From SAR86 cluster bacterium (GTDB lineage: Bacteria; Pseudomonadota; Gammaproteobacteria; SAR86; D2472), in NCBI GenBank assembly GCA_029248485.1, contig JAQWJG010000043.1, positions 1-15,023 of the forward strand: DNA of 15,023 nt, in the 5' to 3' direction. Below, piece by piece: positions 7,227 to 14,737 of the stretch. How positions within the stretch are numbered: position 1 is the first letter of the stretch; every line of letters starts with the position of its first letter. A program made the translations under genes and the position numbers. The notes beneath the pieces were generated by a model, which saw only the letters and a program-made list of their open reading frames with translations, was not told the DNA's origin and did not search any database.

Positions 7227-7610
7227 TTATTCTCTTATTTTAATTTGTTTCTCAGTTCTTATTTCCATTTGAGTCCTACCTTCATATTCAGATATATAAC
7301 CTTTAACGCAAACATTTTTTCTTTTAAGAAATTTCTCTGGCTTGTATGAGAAATACTCTGAAAATCTCCCAAACCAGATCAAGCCTGTCATCTGTTGATT
7401 TGGATAGTCTCTTCCAAAATTTAAAAATATAGGCCCCCCAGAAGCTCTTTTTAAATATTTTGTCGATACAATTTTTCCGCAAACAATTTTTGTTTCGCCA
7501 ACAAATTTATAGGCCTCTCTTACTTCTATTGCATTTTCTGATTGGGCAGATAAATAAATAGGGCTTAAAAGCAACAAACTCAAATATGAAAAAATTTTAA
7601 TTTGATTCAT
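7227..7610 (-). CDS. Small secreted protein, probable OB-fold
   Basis: A 127-residue protein with a signal peptide (residues 1-22, cut after LSA), so it is exported. The mature part reads as a small beta barrel: EAYKFVGETKIVCGKI, then FLNFGRDYPNQQMTGLIWF, then NVCVKGYISEYEGRTQMEI and a final strand. The pattern V-G-x(3)-V-C-G-K-(V/I) ... FLNFG..YP ... VKG.I..Y.G..(E/Q) is what I associate with OB-fold proteins found near secreted nucleases, but I cannot name the family. Two cysteines, one in each half of the barrel, could form a disulfide. ATG 7610 has a good ribosome binding site (AGGAGA, 6 nt upstream). It is a single minus-strand gene between plus-strand genes; function is unknown. Confidence 0.75.
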   Translation of the reverse strand: MNQIKIFSYLSLLLLSPIYLSAQSENAIEVREAYKFVGETKIVCGKIVSTKYLKRASGGPIFLNFGRDYPNQQMTGLIWFGRFSEYFSYKPEKFLKRKNVCVKGYISEYEGRTQMEIRTEKQIKIRE

Positions 7611-7701
7611 GAAGATTCTCCTAAGTAAATAATACTATATATTTCTTTTTTCTTCTGAATACGTTAATTTATTAAGTACTTTACTAAATTTAGGTGATTA
7701 T
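7611..7701. other. Divergent intergenic region
   Basis: These 91 A+T-rich bases separate two divergent genes and must hold promoters for both. Each gene has a visible ribosome binding site (AGGAGA for the minus gene, AGGTG 5 nt before ATG 7702 for the plus gene). No convincing -35/-10 pair could be picked on either strand. Confidence 0.4.
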
Positions 7702-8241
7702 ATGTTTACAAGAATGGACCAGAGTACGCAAGAGGAGTGGCAGCACATTAGCGAAGAGCACATGCCTCATATTTTTGATATGCCAAAAAGAATAATCTCA
7801 ATGCTTAAACAAGCAGAGTCATTAACTCTTGGTTTTGGAACAGATCAACTCCATCATGCTCTTCAGACTGCAACAATGGCTAGAAAGGCAGGCGCAGAGG
7901 ACGAAATGGTGCTAATTAGCTTGATTCACGATATTGGGAAAGTAATTAATGTGCCTAATCACGGGCAAATTGCCGCAGAAATGATTAAACCCTATGTCAG
8001 CGAAGATGCTTATCATATTATAAGAACTCATCAAGATTTCCAGGGGGAGCATTACTATCACTATATGGGTAAGCCTCAAGATTTACGAAAGCAGTATGAG
8101 AGTGAATCATGGTATGCAAAAGCAACTGAATTTACTGATGAATGGGATCAAGCAGCATTTGATCCTGACTATGAAACTGACAGCTTGGAATCATTTGAAC
8201 CATTAATTAATCAATTTTTTGCAGCCCCTCACACCATTTAG
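7702..8241 (+). CDS. HD-domain protein of the PhnZ/MIOX-like mixed-valent diiron oxygenase type
   Basis: A 179-residue HD-domain protein whose motifs fit the diiron oxygenases PhnZ (organophosphonate cleavage) and inositol oxygenase better than ordinary HD phosphohydrolases. The candidate iron ligands appear in order: His52 in QLHHALQTA, His76-Asp77 in LIHDIGK, His87 in NHGQIAA, His110 in RTHQDFQG, and Asp149 in EWDQAAFDP. The spacing, the second helix HHALQTA, the H-x-D-F-Q step and the C-terminal ESFEPLINQFF are all seen in PhnZ-like proteins (about 190 residues), judged from memory. Such enzymes use O2 to cleave or hydroxylate a C-H/C-P or C-C bond. No phosphonate or inositol gene is nearby, so the substrate is unknown. 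ATG 7702 has an AGGTG ribosome binding site. The 3' end overlaps the lipoprotein gene by 23 nt. Confidence 0.8.
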   Translation: MFTRMDQSTQEEWQHISEEHMPHIFDMPKRIISMLKQAESLTLGFGTDQLHHALQTATMARKAGAEDEMVLISLIHDIGKVINVPNHGQIAAEMIKPYVSEDAYHIIRTHQDFQGEHYYHYMGKPQDLRKQYESESWYAKATEFTDEWDQAAFDPDYETDSLESFEPLINQFFAAPHTI

Positions 8242-8581
8242 CTATATACATAGTTTTATTAAATGCTTCAGCCTTGCATTGATCTTGATTGTCTTTGGTT
8301 GCTCGACCACTCAACTTAAAACAAAAATTGAATTGAAGTCTAATCCAAGTCTTTGTTACAGCATCGTATACAAACAAAAATCTGTTTCTGATACCTATTT
8401 TAGGTTATTACTTGAAGAGGCTATGAGAAGAGATTTAGACTGTAAATTGATTGCAAAAGAGATCTTAGATTTCAAAAACTTCATCACAGGTTCCTCTCTC
8501 TCTAACTCTATTTCAACTGAGTCAGCGGCAAAGCCGCCACAAGAAGTAGTCCACACAGGAACAGGTCAAATCCCTAAGTAA
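8219..8581 (+). CDS. Small predicted lipoprotein, unknown function
   Basis: A 120-residue protein with a lipoprotein signal: a hydrophobic stretch at about 17-27 followed by VFGC, with Cys28 as the lipidation site, and Ser-Thr-Thr after it, which favours outer-membrane sorting. The mature part is short, has two further cysteines (in LCYSIV and LDCKLI), and ends in a Ser/Pro-rich low-complexity tail. No family is recognised. The only start that keeps the signal peptide is TTG 8219, inside the last codons of the HD-domain gene, without its own ribosome binding site; expression would depend on coupling. The reading frame is open and the lipobox is well placed, so the gene is likely real, but the exact start is uncertain. 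Confidence 0.65.
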   Translation: MQPLTPFSYIHSFIKCFSLALILIVFGCSTTQLKTKIELKSNPSLCYSIVYKQKSVSDTYFRLLLEEAMRRDLDCKLIAKEILDFKNFITGSSLSNSISTESAAKPPQEVVHTGTGQIPK

Positions 8582-8600
8582 TATAGGTTTAATATATACA

Positions 8601-8621
8601 TATAATTTACTTTGCAGTAAA
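8601..8621 (+). promoter_or_regulatory. Possible -10 box and adjoining dyad upstream of the TonB receptor
   Basis: TATAAT at 8601-8606 matches the consensus -10, and the perfect dyad TTTACT-TTGC-AGTAAA (8606-8621) overlaps where transcription would begin, as an operator might. No good -35 lies 15-19 nt upstream, and such A+T-rich matches arise by chance, so this is weak. Confidence 0.25.
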
Positions 8622-8698
8622 ACTAATATTCATGTAACTTATCTTTAATCGCAGGATCATCTGCAATATTAATCGAATTTAAATTAAGGGGAATTTAA

Positions 8699-11323
8699 AT
8701 GAATAAGTATAAATCTAAATGGTTTGTAGCATTTTTTTGCGCAACCATCTTTTCAGTAGAGTCATTTGGACAAGATATAGAAGAAGTCATGGTGACTGGT
8801 TCCTATATCAAAGGAAGTCCAACTGATGGGGCTTCACCGGTTGAAGTTGTTGACAGAGAAACAATCGAAGATATTGGGGCAACTTCTATTGCTGATATCA
8901 CTAGGAATTTATCTGTTAACTCGGGTTCAGAAAATAATTCTGATTCATTCACTCAAGGAGCCACTCAAGGGACATCAAACGTCAACCTTAGAGGCTTAGG
9001 TCTTTCGTCAACTTTAATTTTAGTTGATGGTCGAAGACATACATTAACGGGCGCTACAGCTAATGATGGAAGTGCATTTGTTAATACCAATGCAATACCC
9101 GTTGTTGCACTTGAAAGAGTAGAGGTTTTAAAAGAGGGTGCGGCTTCAATTTATGGTTCCGATGCTGTTGCCGGAGTTGTGAATTATATTTTTAGAAGAG
9201 ACTTTACGGGAGTGGAGTTAGAGGTATCCAGCCAGGAGGCAGATATAAGTGGTCAAACTGACGATAGAGTGAGTGTTATTTGGGGTGCAGAAAACGGCAA
9301 CACTAACTTTGTTTTAGCTGCCAGTGTCCTAGATAGATCACCAATGTCTGGAGCAGATTTTGATCCTAGCTTAGCGCAACTTGGAATTAGCGGACTGGGA
9401 ACAAGCTTTTTATTGTTTGGTCCTGATACAGTTGAATCAGGTCCGTATGCAGGTACATATACTCCTTTTCAAAATGTTCCAGATCCTGGCTGTGTAGCAA
9501 ACAAGGGAATACTTATTCCTCAAGCCAGCGGTTCAAGGTGTGGCTTTGTTTATGGCCCTAGGTTTAATGTTGTTAATGATGAAGATCATGAAAGTATGTA
9601 CGGATCCTTTAAAACATTACTTGCAAATGGTAATGCTTTGGAAATTGACTACATGAGTACTGCGATTGATGTAAACGATAATCCTCAATCACCTTCTTAT
9701 CCTGCTTTATCATATTTAAGTCCAGCAAATGCAATCATGCCCGGAACAGGCGGAAGTCCGTTTGCTGTTCCTGTTCTTTGGTTGGGAAGAGCTCTTGGCT
9801 CTGCATTTCCTTCTCCAAATGCGCCTAGAGAAATAGAAACAGATCGTTTCTCAATTGGGTTATCTGGTGATTTTGATAATGGTTTTGATTGGGATGCTCA
9901 TTACACCATAAGTAGTGAAGATTTTTATGGTCAACAACCTGACACAAGCACTTCAAGATTTAGTGCTGCTATCAAAGGCAATGGAGGAAACTCTGGTAAC
10001 CAAACTTGGGATTTATTTACTCCAACAAATAATTCAGCCGATTTGATTGAATGGATTTCTACCGCCCAACAGACATGGACTGAAACAGAACTAGCTGTCT
10101 TTGATTTTATTGTAACTGGAGCATGGGGTGGGATAGATATCGCTTCCGGTTTTCAATATAGGGACGAGACATTTAATGTTGCTCGCGGAGCATCGTCAAT
10201 TGCTCAATTTGATGCATCAGGAAATATAACAGTTCCTGCTGATTTATTATTCTTAGGCGGTGGTCTTGAAAGCAATGCCAGTAGAGATGCAATGGCTGTT
10301 TTCATTGAAGGATCAATGAATCCTTCAGAGAAATTAGAGATTAATGGTGCCTTAAGATATGAGGATTTAGAGACAGATAGTTCTATCAATCCAAAAATAT
10401 CATTTAGATATCAAGCTACTGATAATCTTGCATTAAGAGCCTCATTTAGTACCTCTTTTCGAGAAGCTTCATTGGCTCAATTAACCTCAACCACCATCGG
10501 TTTGCAAGGCATTCAAGATTACAATACTGACGGTTCACCCAAAGGTGGCACAACATTTATAAGAATTGCCCAAGCAAATAATCCGAACTTAGATCCCGAA
10601 GAGTCGGATAATATGAACATCGGTGCTATATGGAGACCAACGGATAAACTATCTATGAAATTAGATTATTGGGCCATCGAATACAGCGATGTTATTACTA
10701 TTGAAAGTGCGCAAGGAAAAGTAGCTGCTAATCCAAATGACCCTGACGTCAAAAGAACCACTGGTGGAACTTTAACAGGCGTTACAACCAAGTACTTTAA
10801 TGCTGCATATGTAAACACAAGCGGTTTAGACTTTGAATCAACATATGATTTTGATACACCTTGGGGACAAGCTCAAGTTGGTGTCAATATGATGCACATG
10901 TTTGAGTATGAGATACCTTTAAATGGAGCAACTGTTGATGTGGTTGGTAAATTCAACCATGATAATTTTGCTAGATCATTACCGGAGACTAAAGCTGTAT
11001 TTCATGCTGCCTTAGAAAGCGGGAATAATTCATTAGCTTTATTTGGAAGATACACCACTGATTATTCGACAACTAGACCTTTAGATGCAATTGCACAGTC
11101 TAGAGGCTTTAGTCAAAAAATTGATTCATTCTTTACGGTAGATTTGATGGATTCATACACCATACAGATGAGCGATAGTGAGCTTAAATTGTCACTTGGA
11201 GTCACAAATCTTTTTGATGAAGAGGTTCCACTTGTCTATGATGCTGCTAACTGGAGTTATGATCCAAAGCATCATGACCCACGCGGTCGCATGGTTTATG
11301 TTGGATTTAAGCTAAGCAGATAA
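8699..11323 (+). CDS. TonB-dependent outer-membrane receptor
   Basis: An 874-residue outer-membrane transporter driven by TonB. A signal peptide (about 1-24, cut before QDIEE) leads to a TonB box DIEEVMVTG (26-34), then the plug domain: SPVEVVDRETIEDIGATSI, NVNLRGLG, STLILVDGRR, ERVEVLKEGASAIYGSDAV in slightly altered form (EGAASIYGSDAVAG) and GVVNYIFRRDF. The remainder is the 22-strand barrel, with recognisable late motifs LRASFSTSFREASL, NNPNLDPEESDN and LGVTNLFDEEVPL. Cys265 and Cys281 probably form a disulfide in an extracellular loop. The end, YVGFKLSR, lacks the usual terminal aromatic residue. A strong ribosome binding site (AAGGGG, 7 nt before ATG) fits high expression. The substrate cannot be read from sequence; siderophore genes are absent nearby, so an organic nutrient is as likely as iron. 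It ends at an intrinsic terminator. Confidence 0.96.
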   Translation: MNKYKSKWFVAFFCATIFSVESFGQDIEEVMVTGSYIKGSPTDGASPVEVVDRETIEDIGATSIADITRNLSVNSGSENNSDSFTQGATQGTSNVNLRGLGLSSTLILVDGRRHTLTGATANDGSAFVNTNAIPVVALERVEVLKEGAASIYGSDAVAGVVNYIFRRDFTGVELEVSSQEADISGQTDDRVSVIWGAENGNTNFVLAASVLDRSPMSGADFDPSLAQLGISGLGTSFLLFGPDTVESGPYAGTYTPFQNVPDPGCVANKGILIPQASGSRCGFVYGPRFNVVNDEDHESMYGSFKTLLANGNALEIDYMSTAIDVNDNPQSPSYPALSYLSPANAIMPGTGGSPFAVPVLWLGRALGSAFPSPNAPREIETDRFSIGLSGDFDNGFDWDAHYTISSEDFYGQQPDTSTSRFSAAIKGNGGNSGNQTWDLFTPTNNSADLIEWISTAQQTWTETELAVFDFIVTGAWGGIDIASGFQYRDETFNVARGASSIAQFDASGNITVPADLLFLGGGLESNASRDAMAVFIEGSMNPSEKLEINGALRYEDLETDSSINPKISFRYQATDNLALRASFSTSFREASLAQLTSTTIGLQGIQDYNTDGSPKGGTTFIRIAQANNPNLDPEESDNMNIGAIWRPTDKLSMKLDYWAIEYSDVITIESAQGKVAANPNDPDVKRTTGGTLTGVTTKYFNAAYVNTSGLDFESTYDFDTPWGQAQVGVNMMHMFEYEIPLNGATVDVVGKFNHDNFARSLPETKAVFHAALESGNNSLALFGRYTTDYSTTRPLDAIAQSRGFSQKIDSFFTVDLMDSYTIQMSDSELKLSLGVTNLFDEEVPLVYDAANWSYDPKHHDPRGRMVYVGFKLSR

Positions 11324-11338
11324 AAGAATTTACAAAAG

Positions 11339-11369
11339 CGCAATATCAGAAATGGTATTGCGTTTTTTT
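11339..11369 (+). terminator. Intrinsic terminator after the TonB receptor
   Basis: A 9-bp stem (11339-11347 CGCAATATC with 11354-11362 GGTATTGCG, one G-T pair), a 6-nt loop AGAAAT and seven Ts (11363-11369). It starts 15 nt after the receptor stop. On the opposite strand the stem is followed by CTTTTG, so it may also weakly stop transcripts of the Rieske operon that end at 11379. Confidence 0.88.
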
Positions 11370-11378
11370 ATGTTTATC

Positions 11379-12539
11379 TTAAAGTTTTGAATTCATTTTA
11401 AAGATTTCAGATTCTTCAGGTTTGATCTCTTGTTTTGAAATAGGTATGGCTTCTCTAATCTTATTAGCACTATCTATTAAGCACATTTCAGAAAAGGCAA
11501 GAGGGCCAGATTTAAATTTATTTGTCTGCATTCCTTCTTGCACTAAATTAATTAATTGAGTGTCTTCGTTATTAACCTGCCTATTAATCCTCCAGTTTAG
11601 ATATTGAGCTGCTTTAGTCTCGCGACGGTCATCTGGTAGGGCGTATGCTATTTCTCTAATCATGGTTGTATTTGCATCGATGGGGATGAATTGCATAAAA
11701 TCCATTTGCTCTGGATAAATATCAAATGCGAGATTTGGCCATAATCTGTAATAGAGCCAATACCTTTGTTTATCATTGGGCAGGTGATCCATGTACGGTA
11801 GATATTTGTCATACAATATATTTGAAATGCAATCCTTGCGAATATTGTTTCCGTCCCCCCACATTTTATGCACATATCCATTATTTGTTGAAACCTCAAG
11901 TCCATAGCTTTTGCCTACTAAGTTTGATAACCCAGGATGAGCCACAGGTATATGGAGAGCATCAACATAATTATCTGCAATTTGCTTCCAATTAACTTTC
12001 CTTGGTCTCATTGTTACCCTACCTAGAGGCTTCATTTCTTCAAGTCTATACTGCTCAATTTCATTAATATATGGTGAAAATTGCTCTTGAACACTCGGGG
12101 CATCTGATTTTATTAATTTAACAAAAATAAATCCTTGAAAAATTTCTAATTCAACTTTTTGAAGCCCATGATCTTGTTTGTGTAGATCTTTAAATTGATC
12201 TTCATAAGGAACCTTGATTAGATTTCCTTTAAAATCATAACCCCAGGCATGATATGGACAGGTTATTTTCCCATTGCAGGTTCCTGAAATTTCATTAATA
12301 AGCTTAGTGCCACGATGAGAGCAAAGGTTATGAAAAGCCTCAACATTTCCATCTTTATCTCTGATAACAAAAATACGTTCATTGAAAATTTCAAATGTAA
12401 AAAAATCCCCTGCATTTGGTATATTTGAAAGATGGCAAACTAATTGCCAGTTCTTAAGAATTAATTCTGTTTTTTCGAGCTCAAAAAATGCTTCGCTGGT
12501 ATAGGTCCAACCTGGCAAACTTTTATATGAATCGCTCAT
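11379..12539 (-). CDS. Rieske non-heme iron oxygenase, alpha subunit
   Basis: A 386-residue ring-hydroxylating-type oxygenase alpha subunit. Its N-terminal Rieske domain binds a 2Fe-2S cluster through Cys73-x-His75 (CSHRG) and Cys94-x2-His97 (CPYHAW). The catalytic domain has DNYVDALHIPVAHP, giving iron ligands His196 and His201 with Asp193 as the inter-subunit electron-bridge residue, and a likely third ligand Asp326 in NNEDTQL. Size and motifs place it with the GbcA/CntA/stachydrine-demethylase-like group as readily as with aromatic dioxygenases, so N-demethylation or C-N cleavage is possible. It needs a reductase, which is not in the window. Its ATG overlaps the stop of the DDAH-like gene (ATGA), so the two are translated together from one operon. 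Family sure, substrate inferred only. Confidence 0.93.
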   Translation of the reverse strand: MSDSYKSLPGWTYTSEAFFELEKTELILKNWQLVCHLSNIPNAGDFFTFEIFNERIFVIRDKDGNVEAFHNLCSHRGTKLINEISGTCNGKITCPYHAWGYDFKGNLIKVPYEDQFKDLHKQDHGLQKVELEIFQGFIFVKLIKSDAPSVQEQFSPYINEIEQYRLEEMKPLGRVTMRPRKVNWKQIADNYVDALHIPVAHPGLSNLVGKSYGLEVSTNNGYVHKMWGDGNNIRKDCISNILYDKYLPYMDHLPNDKQRYWLYYRLWPNLAFDIYPEQMDFMQFIPIDANTTMIREIAYALPDDRRETKAAQYLNWRINRQVNNEDTQLINLVQEGMQTNKFKSGPLAFSEMCLIDSANKIREAIPISKQEIKPEESEIFKMNSKL

Positions 12540-13408
12540 TTATGAATTCTCTTCAAGGGTCTTGTTAGGCAGGTTGGTCCACCTTCACCTTTTCGGCTAA
12601 TTTCAAGGCCTTTATAGGATCTAATTTTACAACCGGCTTTCTCAAGGTCTAATCGAACCTGAGGTAACTCTTCAAGCATAATAATTGATCTTGGTGAAGT
12701 TGCCAAAACATTGCATCCCATCTTAGAGTATTCAGCATCGGATACTTCAATAAAACTTATCCCTAGATCGCTAAGCCAAGTTATAAAAGTTTCTGGAATG
12801 AGGGGTCTATATATTAGAGCCAGATCTTTATCTAATGGTGAAATTATTGACATTAAATGCAGAACATCGTCTGGATGGTCTGGATCTGGTAAGTCTACAA
12901 CATGCAAATTGACTTCTGAGCCTAATATTTCTTTTAATTGATTGATGCCTTCAGCATTGGTTCTTGGCCCAAGTCCAACAGCAGCATGGTGATTATCAAT
13001 CCATATAAAATCACCGCCTTCAAGCGTTCCAGGGGCTTTGATTTGCCCGGCAATCTTGTAACCCTTACTCGAAAGGGCCGCATAATTTTCTAAAGCCTCA
13101 GGTGTTCTAGAGGACCTACCCATATTACAAAGTATTAGCCCAGTTTTAGATATTAAAATACTATCCCTAGTATAAATACTATCAATGGTCAGTAGACTAG
13201 AAGAGGGCAAGTCAATGATTGTGATTCCATCATCTGCAAGCAGCCCTCTAAAATAGTTAAATTCAACAATTGCTTCCTCTAGATGTGGTTTTGCATGAAA
13301 TCTTAGCGGCTCCCATTCACTTGAGAGTTTTTCCTCATCAATAAAACTTTGAAGTGGAGACCTTATAGCCACTTCTGTTATTTGAGAGTATTCATTCATC
13401 ACATACAT
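12536..13408 (-). CDS. DDAH/amidinotransferase-family guanidino-modifying hydrolase
   Basis: An enzyme of the guanidine-group-modifying superfamily (arginine deiminase, DDAH, amidinotransferase), which attacks a guanidino carbon with cysteine. Counting from ATG 13408 (290 residues), it shows the substrate-carboxylate region TIDSIYTRD (74-82), the Glu of LEGGDF (Glu130), GLGPRTN (145-151), catalytic His184 in DDVLHLMSI, GCNVLATSPR (231-240) and the nucleophile Cys280 in GGPTCLTRPL, so the Cys-His-Glu set is complete. Best reading is a DDAH-like hydrolase releasing an amine and leaving a ureido product such as citrulline; arginine-type or other guanidino substrates remain possible. The frame is open up to 13444, inside the permease gene; I chose the ATG 4 nt after the permease stop, though ATG 13399 (before NEYSQ) is equally possible. 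No ribosome binding site is evident. Confidence 0.85.
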   Translation of the reverse strand: MYVMNEYSQITEVAIRSPLQSFIDEEKLSSEWEPLRFHAKPHLEEAIVEFNYFRGLLADDGITIIDLPSSSLLTIDSIYTRDSILISKTGLILCNMGRSSRTPEALENYAALSSKGYKIAGQIKAPGTLEGGDFIWIDNHHAAVGLGPRTNAEGINQLKEILGSEVNLHVVDLPDPDHPDDVLHLMSIISPLDKDLALIYRPLIPETFITWLSDLGISFIEVSDAEYSKMGCNVLATSPRSIIMLEELPQVRLDLEKAGCKIRSYKGLEISRKGEGGPTCLTRPLKRIHK

Positions 13409-13412
13409 GAGT

Positions 13413-14699
13413 TTATTTTTTAAGTAAGTAAATTGGTGTACCAATCAAAATAAGGATAAGGGAATAAATTATCATTTCAATGCCAGCCCCCCAAATAGCA
13501 AAAAATGCATACAAAAATGTAACACATGAAAGCAAAAGAGCATTATTCCTCTGTGTACTTTTTGCATCTGCTTTTGCAAATTTAAATTCTGCAATTGCGC
13601 AGAATGCATAAGCTATTAAGGTTGATAGTGTTGAGAGCATAGCCATAAATACAAATGCGTTTACCATTCCTTTTGTATAGTTCAACATCAAAAGAATGCT
13701 GACAAATACTCCTGTTAGCAAGTAAGTAAAAATTGGCGTGCCATTTTTAGTTAAGATTACAAATTTTGACGGAAGCAATCCATCTCTCGCAGCCGCTAGG
13801 CTAAGATTACCAGCAGTCAGCGTATTTGCATTTAACGAGCCCAGGGTGGATATAAGGGCACCTATACTAATTATCGCGCCTCCAGTAACACCTAAAATTT
13901 TTGATGCGGCTAATGCAAATGGTGCAGAAGAGTCAAGCAATTCACTTGCTGGAACTAAAGCTGCAATTGCAACACTTACCAGGATATAAAGAATAAGAAT
14001 TGTAATAACGGATGCGATTAAGACCTTTGGAATTGTTTGTTGTGGATTGATTACATTGTCCGCAGGAACTGTTGCGGTCTCAATTCCTATAAATGACCAC
14101 ATAACTAAAGTTGTCACAGTGGCGATTAATGAAATAGGGTGAAGGTTAGTAGGGTTGAGCTCCGGTAAATTGCTTGTATCAAAGTTTGATGCGCCAAGTA
14201 AAACAATCAACATAAGAGGTACTAATTTTAATAAAGTAGAAATTAATTGAAATTTAGAACTATTTTCTAAACTTCTAATATTCAGAAAAACAATAATCCA
14301 AATTAGCATAAGCGAGGCAAGCAAAGCATAAATTTGAGAGCTTGCAATTTGGGGTAGAAAAAATCCTAGGTAGCCAACAAATGCAATTGATATTCCAGCA
14401 ATAGCAGATACACATGCTACCCAGTAGGTCCAAGCAATTATAAAACCTGAAAAGTCACCAAGCCCTTCATTTACATAGACATAAGGCCCGCCAGTTTTTG
14501 GAATCCTTTTAACCAGCCTAGCCATTGTTAAGGCTACTAGAATTGATCCAGCACCGGCTACAAGCCAGCCCCCAAAACCGAGCAAGCCATAAGGAGCCAA
14601 CATAGTTGGCATCATAAAAATCCCTGAACCTATTGCACAACCAACAGCTATTGACCAGCCTCTCCAAAAACCTATAACTCTATGTTGATTGGAACTCAT
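13413..14699 (-). CDS. APC-superfamily amino-acid permease
   Basis: A 428-residue inner-membrane transporter with about 12 membrane helices, of the AdiC/YjeH-like branch. The helix-1 substrate-binding break is GSGIF (24-28); RIPKTGGPYVYVNEGLG (65-81) corresponds to the loop and helix 3 conserved in this family; helix 6 has the WSFIGIETATVPADNV segment, where AdiC-type carriers bind substrate. These carriers import or exchange amino acids or amines. It leads the DDAH-like and Rieske genes (4-nt gap to the hydrolase), suggesting it brings in their substrate. ATG 14699 follows directly from a 38-nt gap after an upstream membrane-protein gene on the same strand; no clear ribosome binding site is seen, and no hairpin separates the two genes. 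Confidence 0.92.
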   Translation of the reverse strand: MSSNQHRVIGFWRGWSIAVGCAIGSGIFMMPTMLAPYGLLGFGGWLVAGAGSILVALTMARLVKRIPKTGGPYVYVNEGLGDFSGFIIAWTYWVACVSAIAGISIAFVGYLGFFLPQIASSQIYALLASLMLIWIIVFLNIRSLENSSKFQLISTLLKLVPLMLIVLLGASNFDTSNLPELNPTNLHPISLIATVTTLVMWSFIGIETATVPADNVINPQQTIPKVLIASVITILILYILVSVAIAALVPASELLDSSAPFALAASKILGVTGGAIISIGALISTLGSLNANTLTAGNLSLAAARDGLLPSKFVILTKNGTPIFTYLLTGVFVSILLMLNYTKGMVNAFVFMAMLSTLSTLIAYAFCAIAEFKFAKADAKSTQRNNALLLSCVTFLYAFFAIWGAGIEMIIYSLILILIGTPIYLLKK

Positions 14700-14737
14700 C
14701 TACAGATAATACATGCAAAATTTAAGGTTTTTTAGAC

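Noticed and set aside
11726..11995. 89-codon plus-strand frame opposite the Rieske gene
   Set aside because: Lies antisense to the catalytic domain with well-placed iron ligands; composition is not protein-like.
14700..14737. TATTAT as a -10 box for the permease operon
   Set aside because: No -35-like hexamer at suitable distance, and such matches are expected by chance in this A+T-rich DNA.
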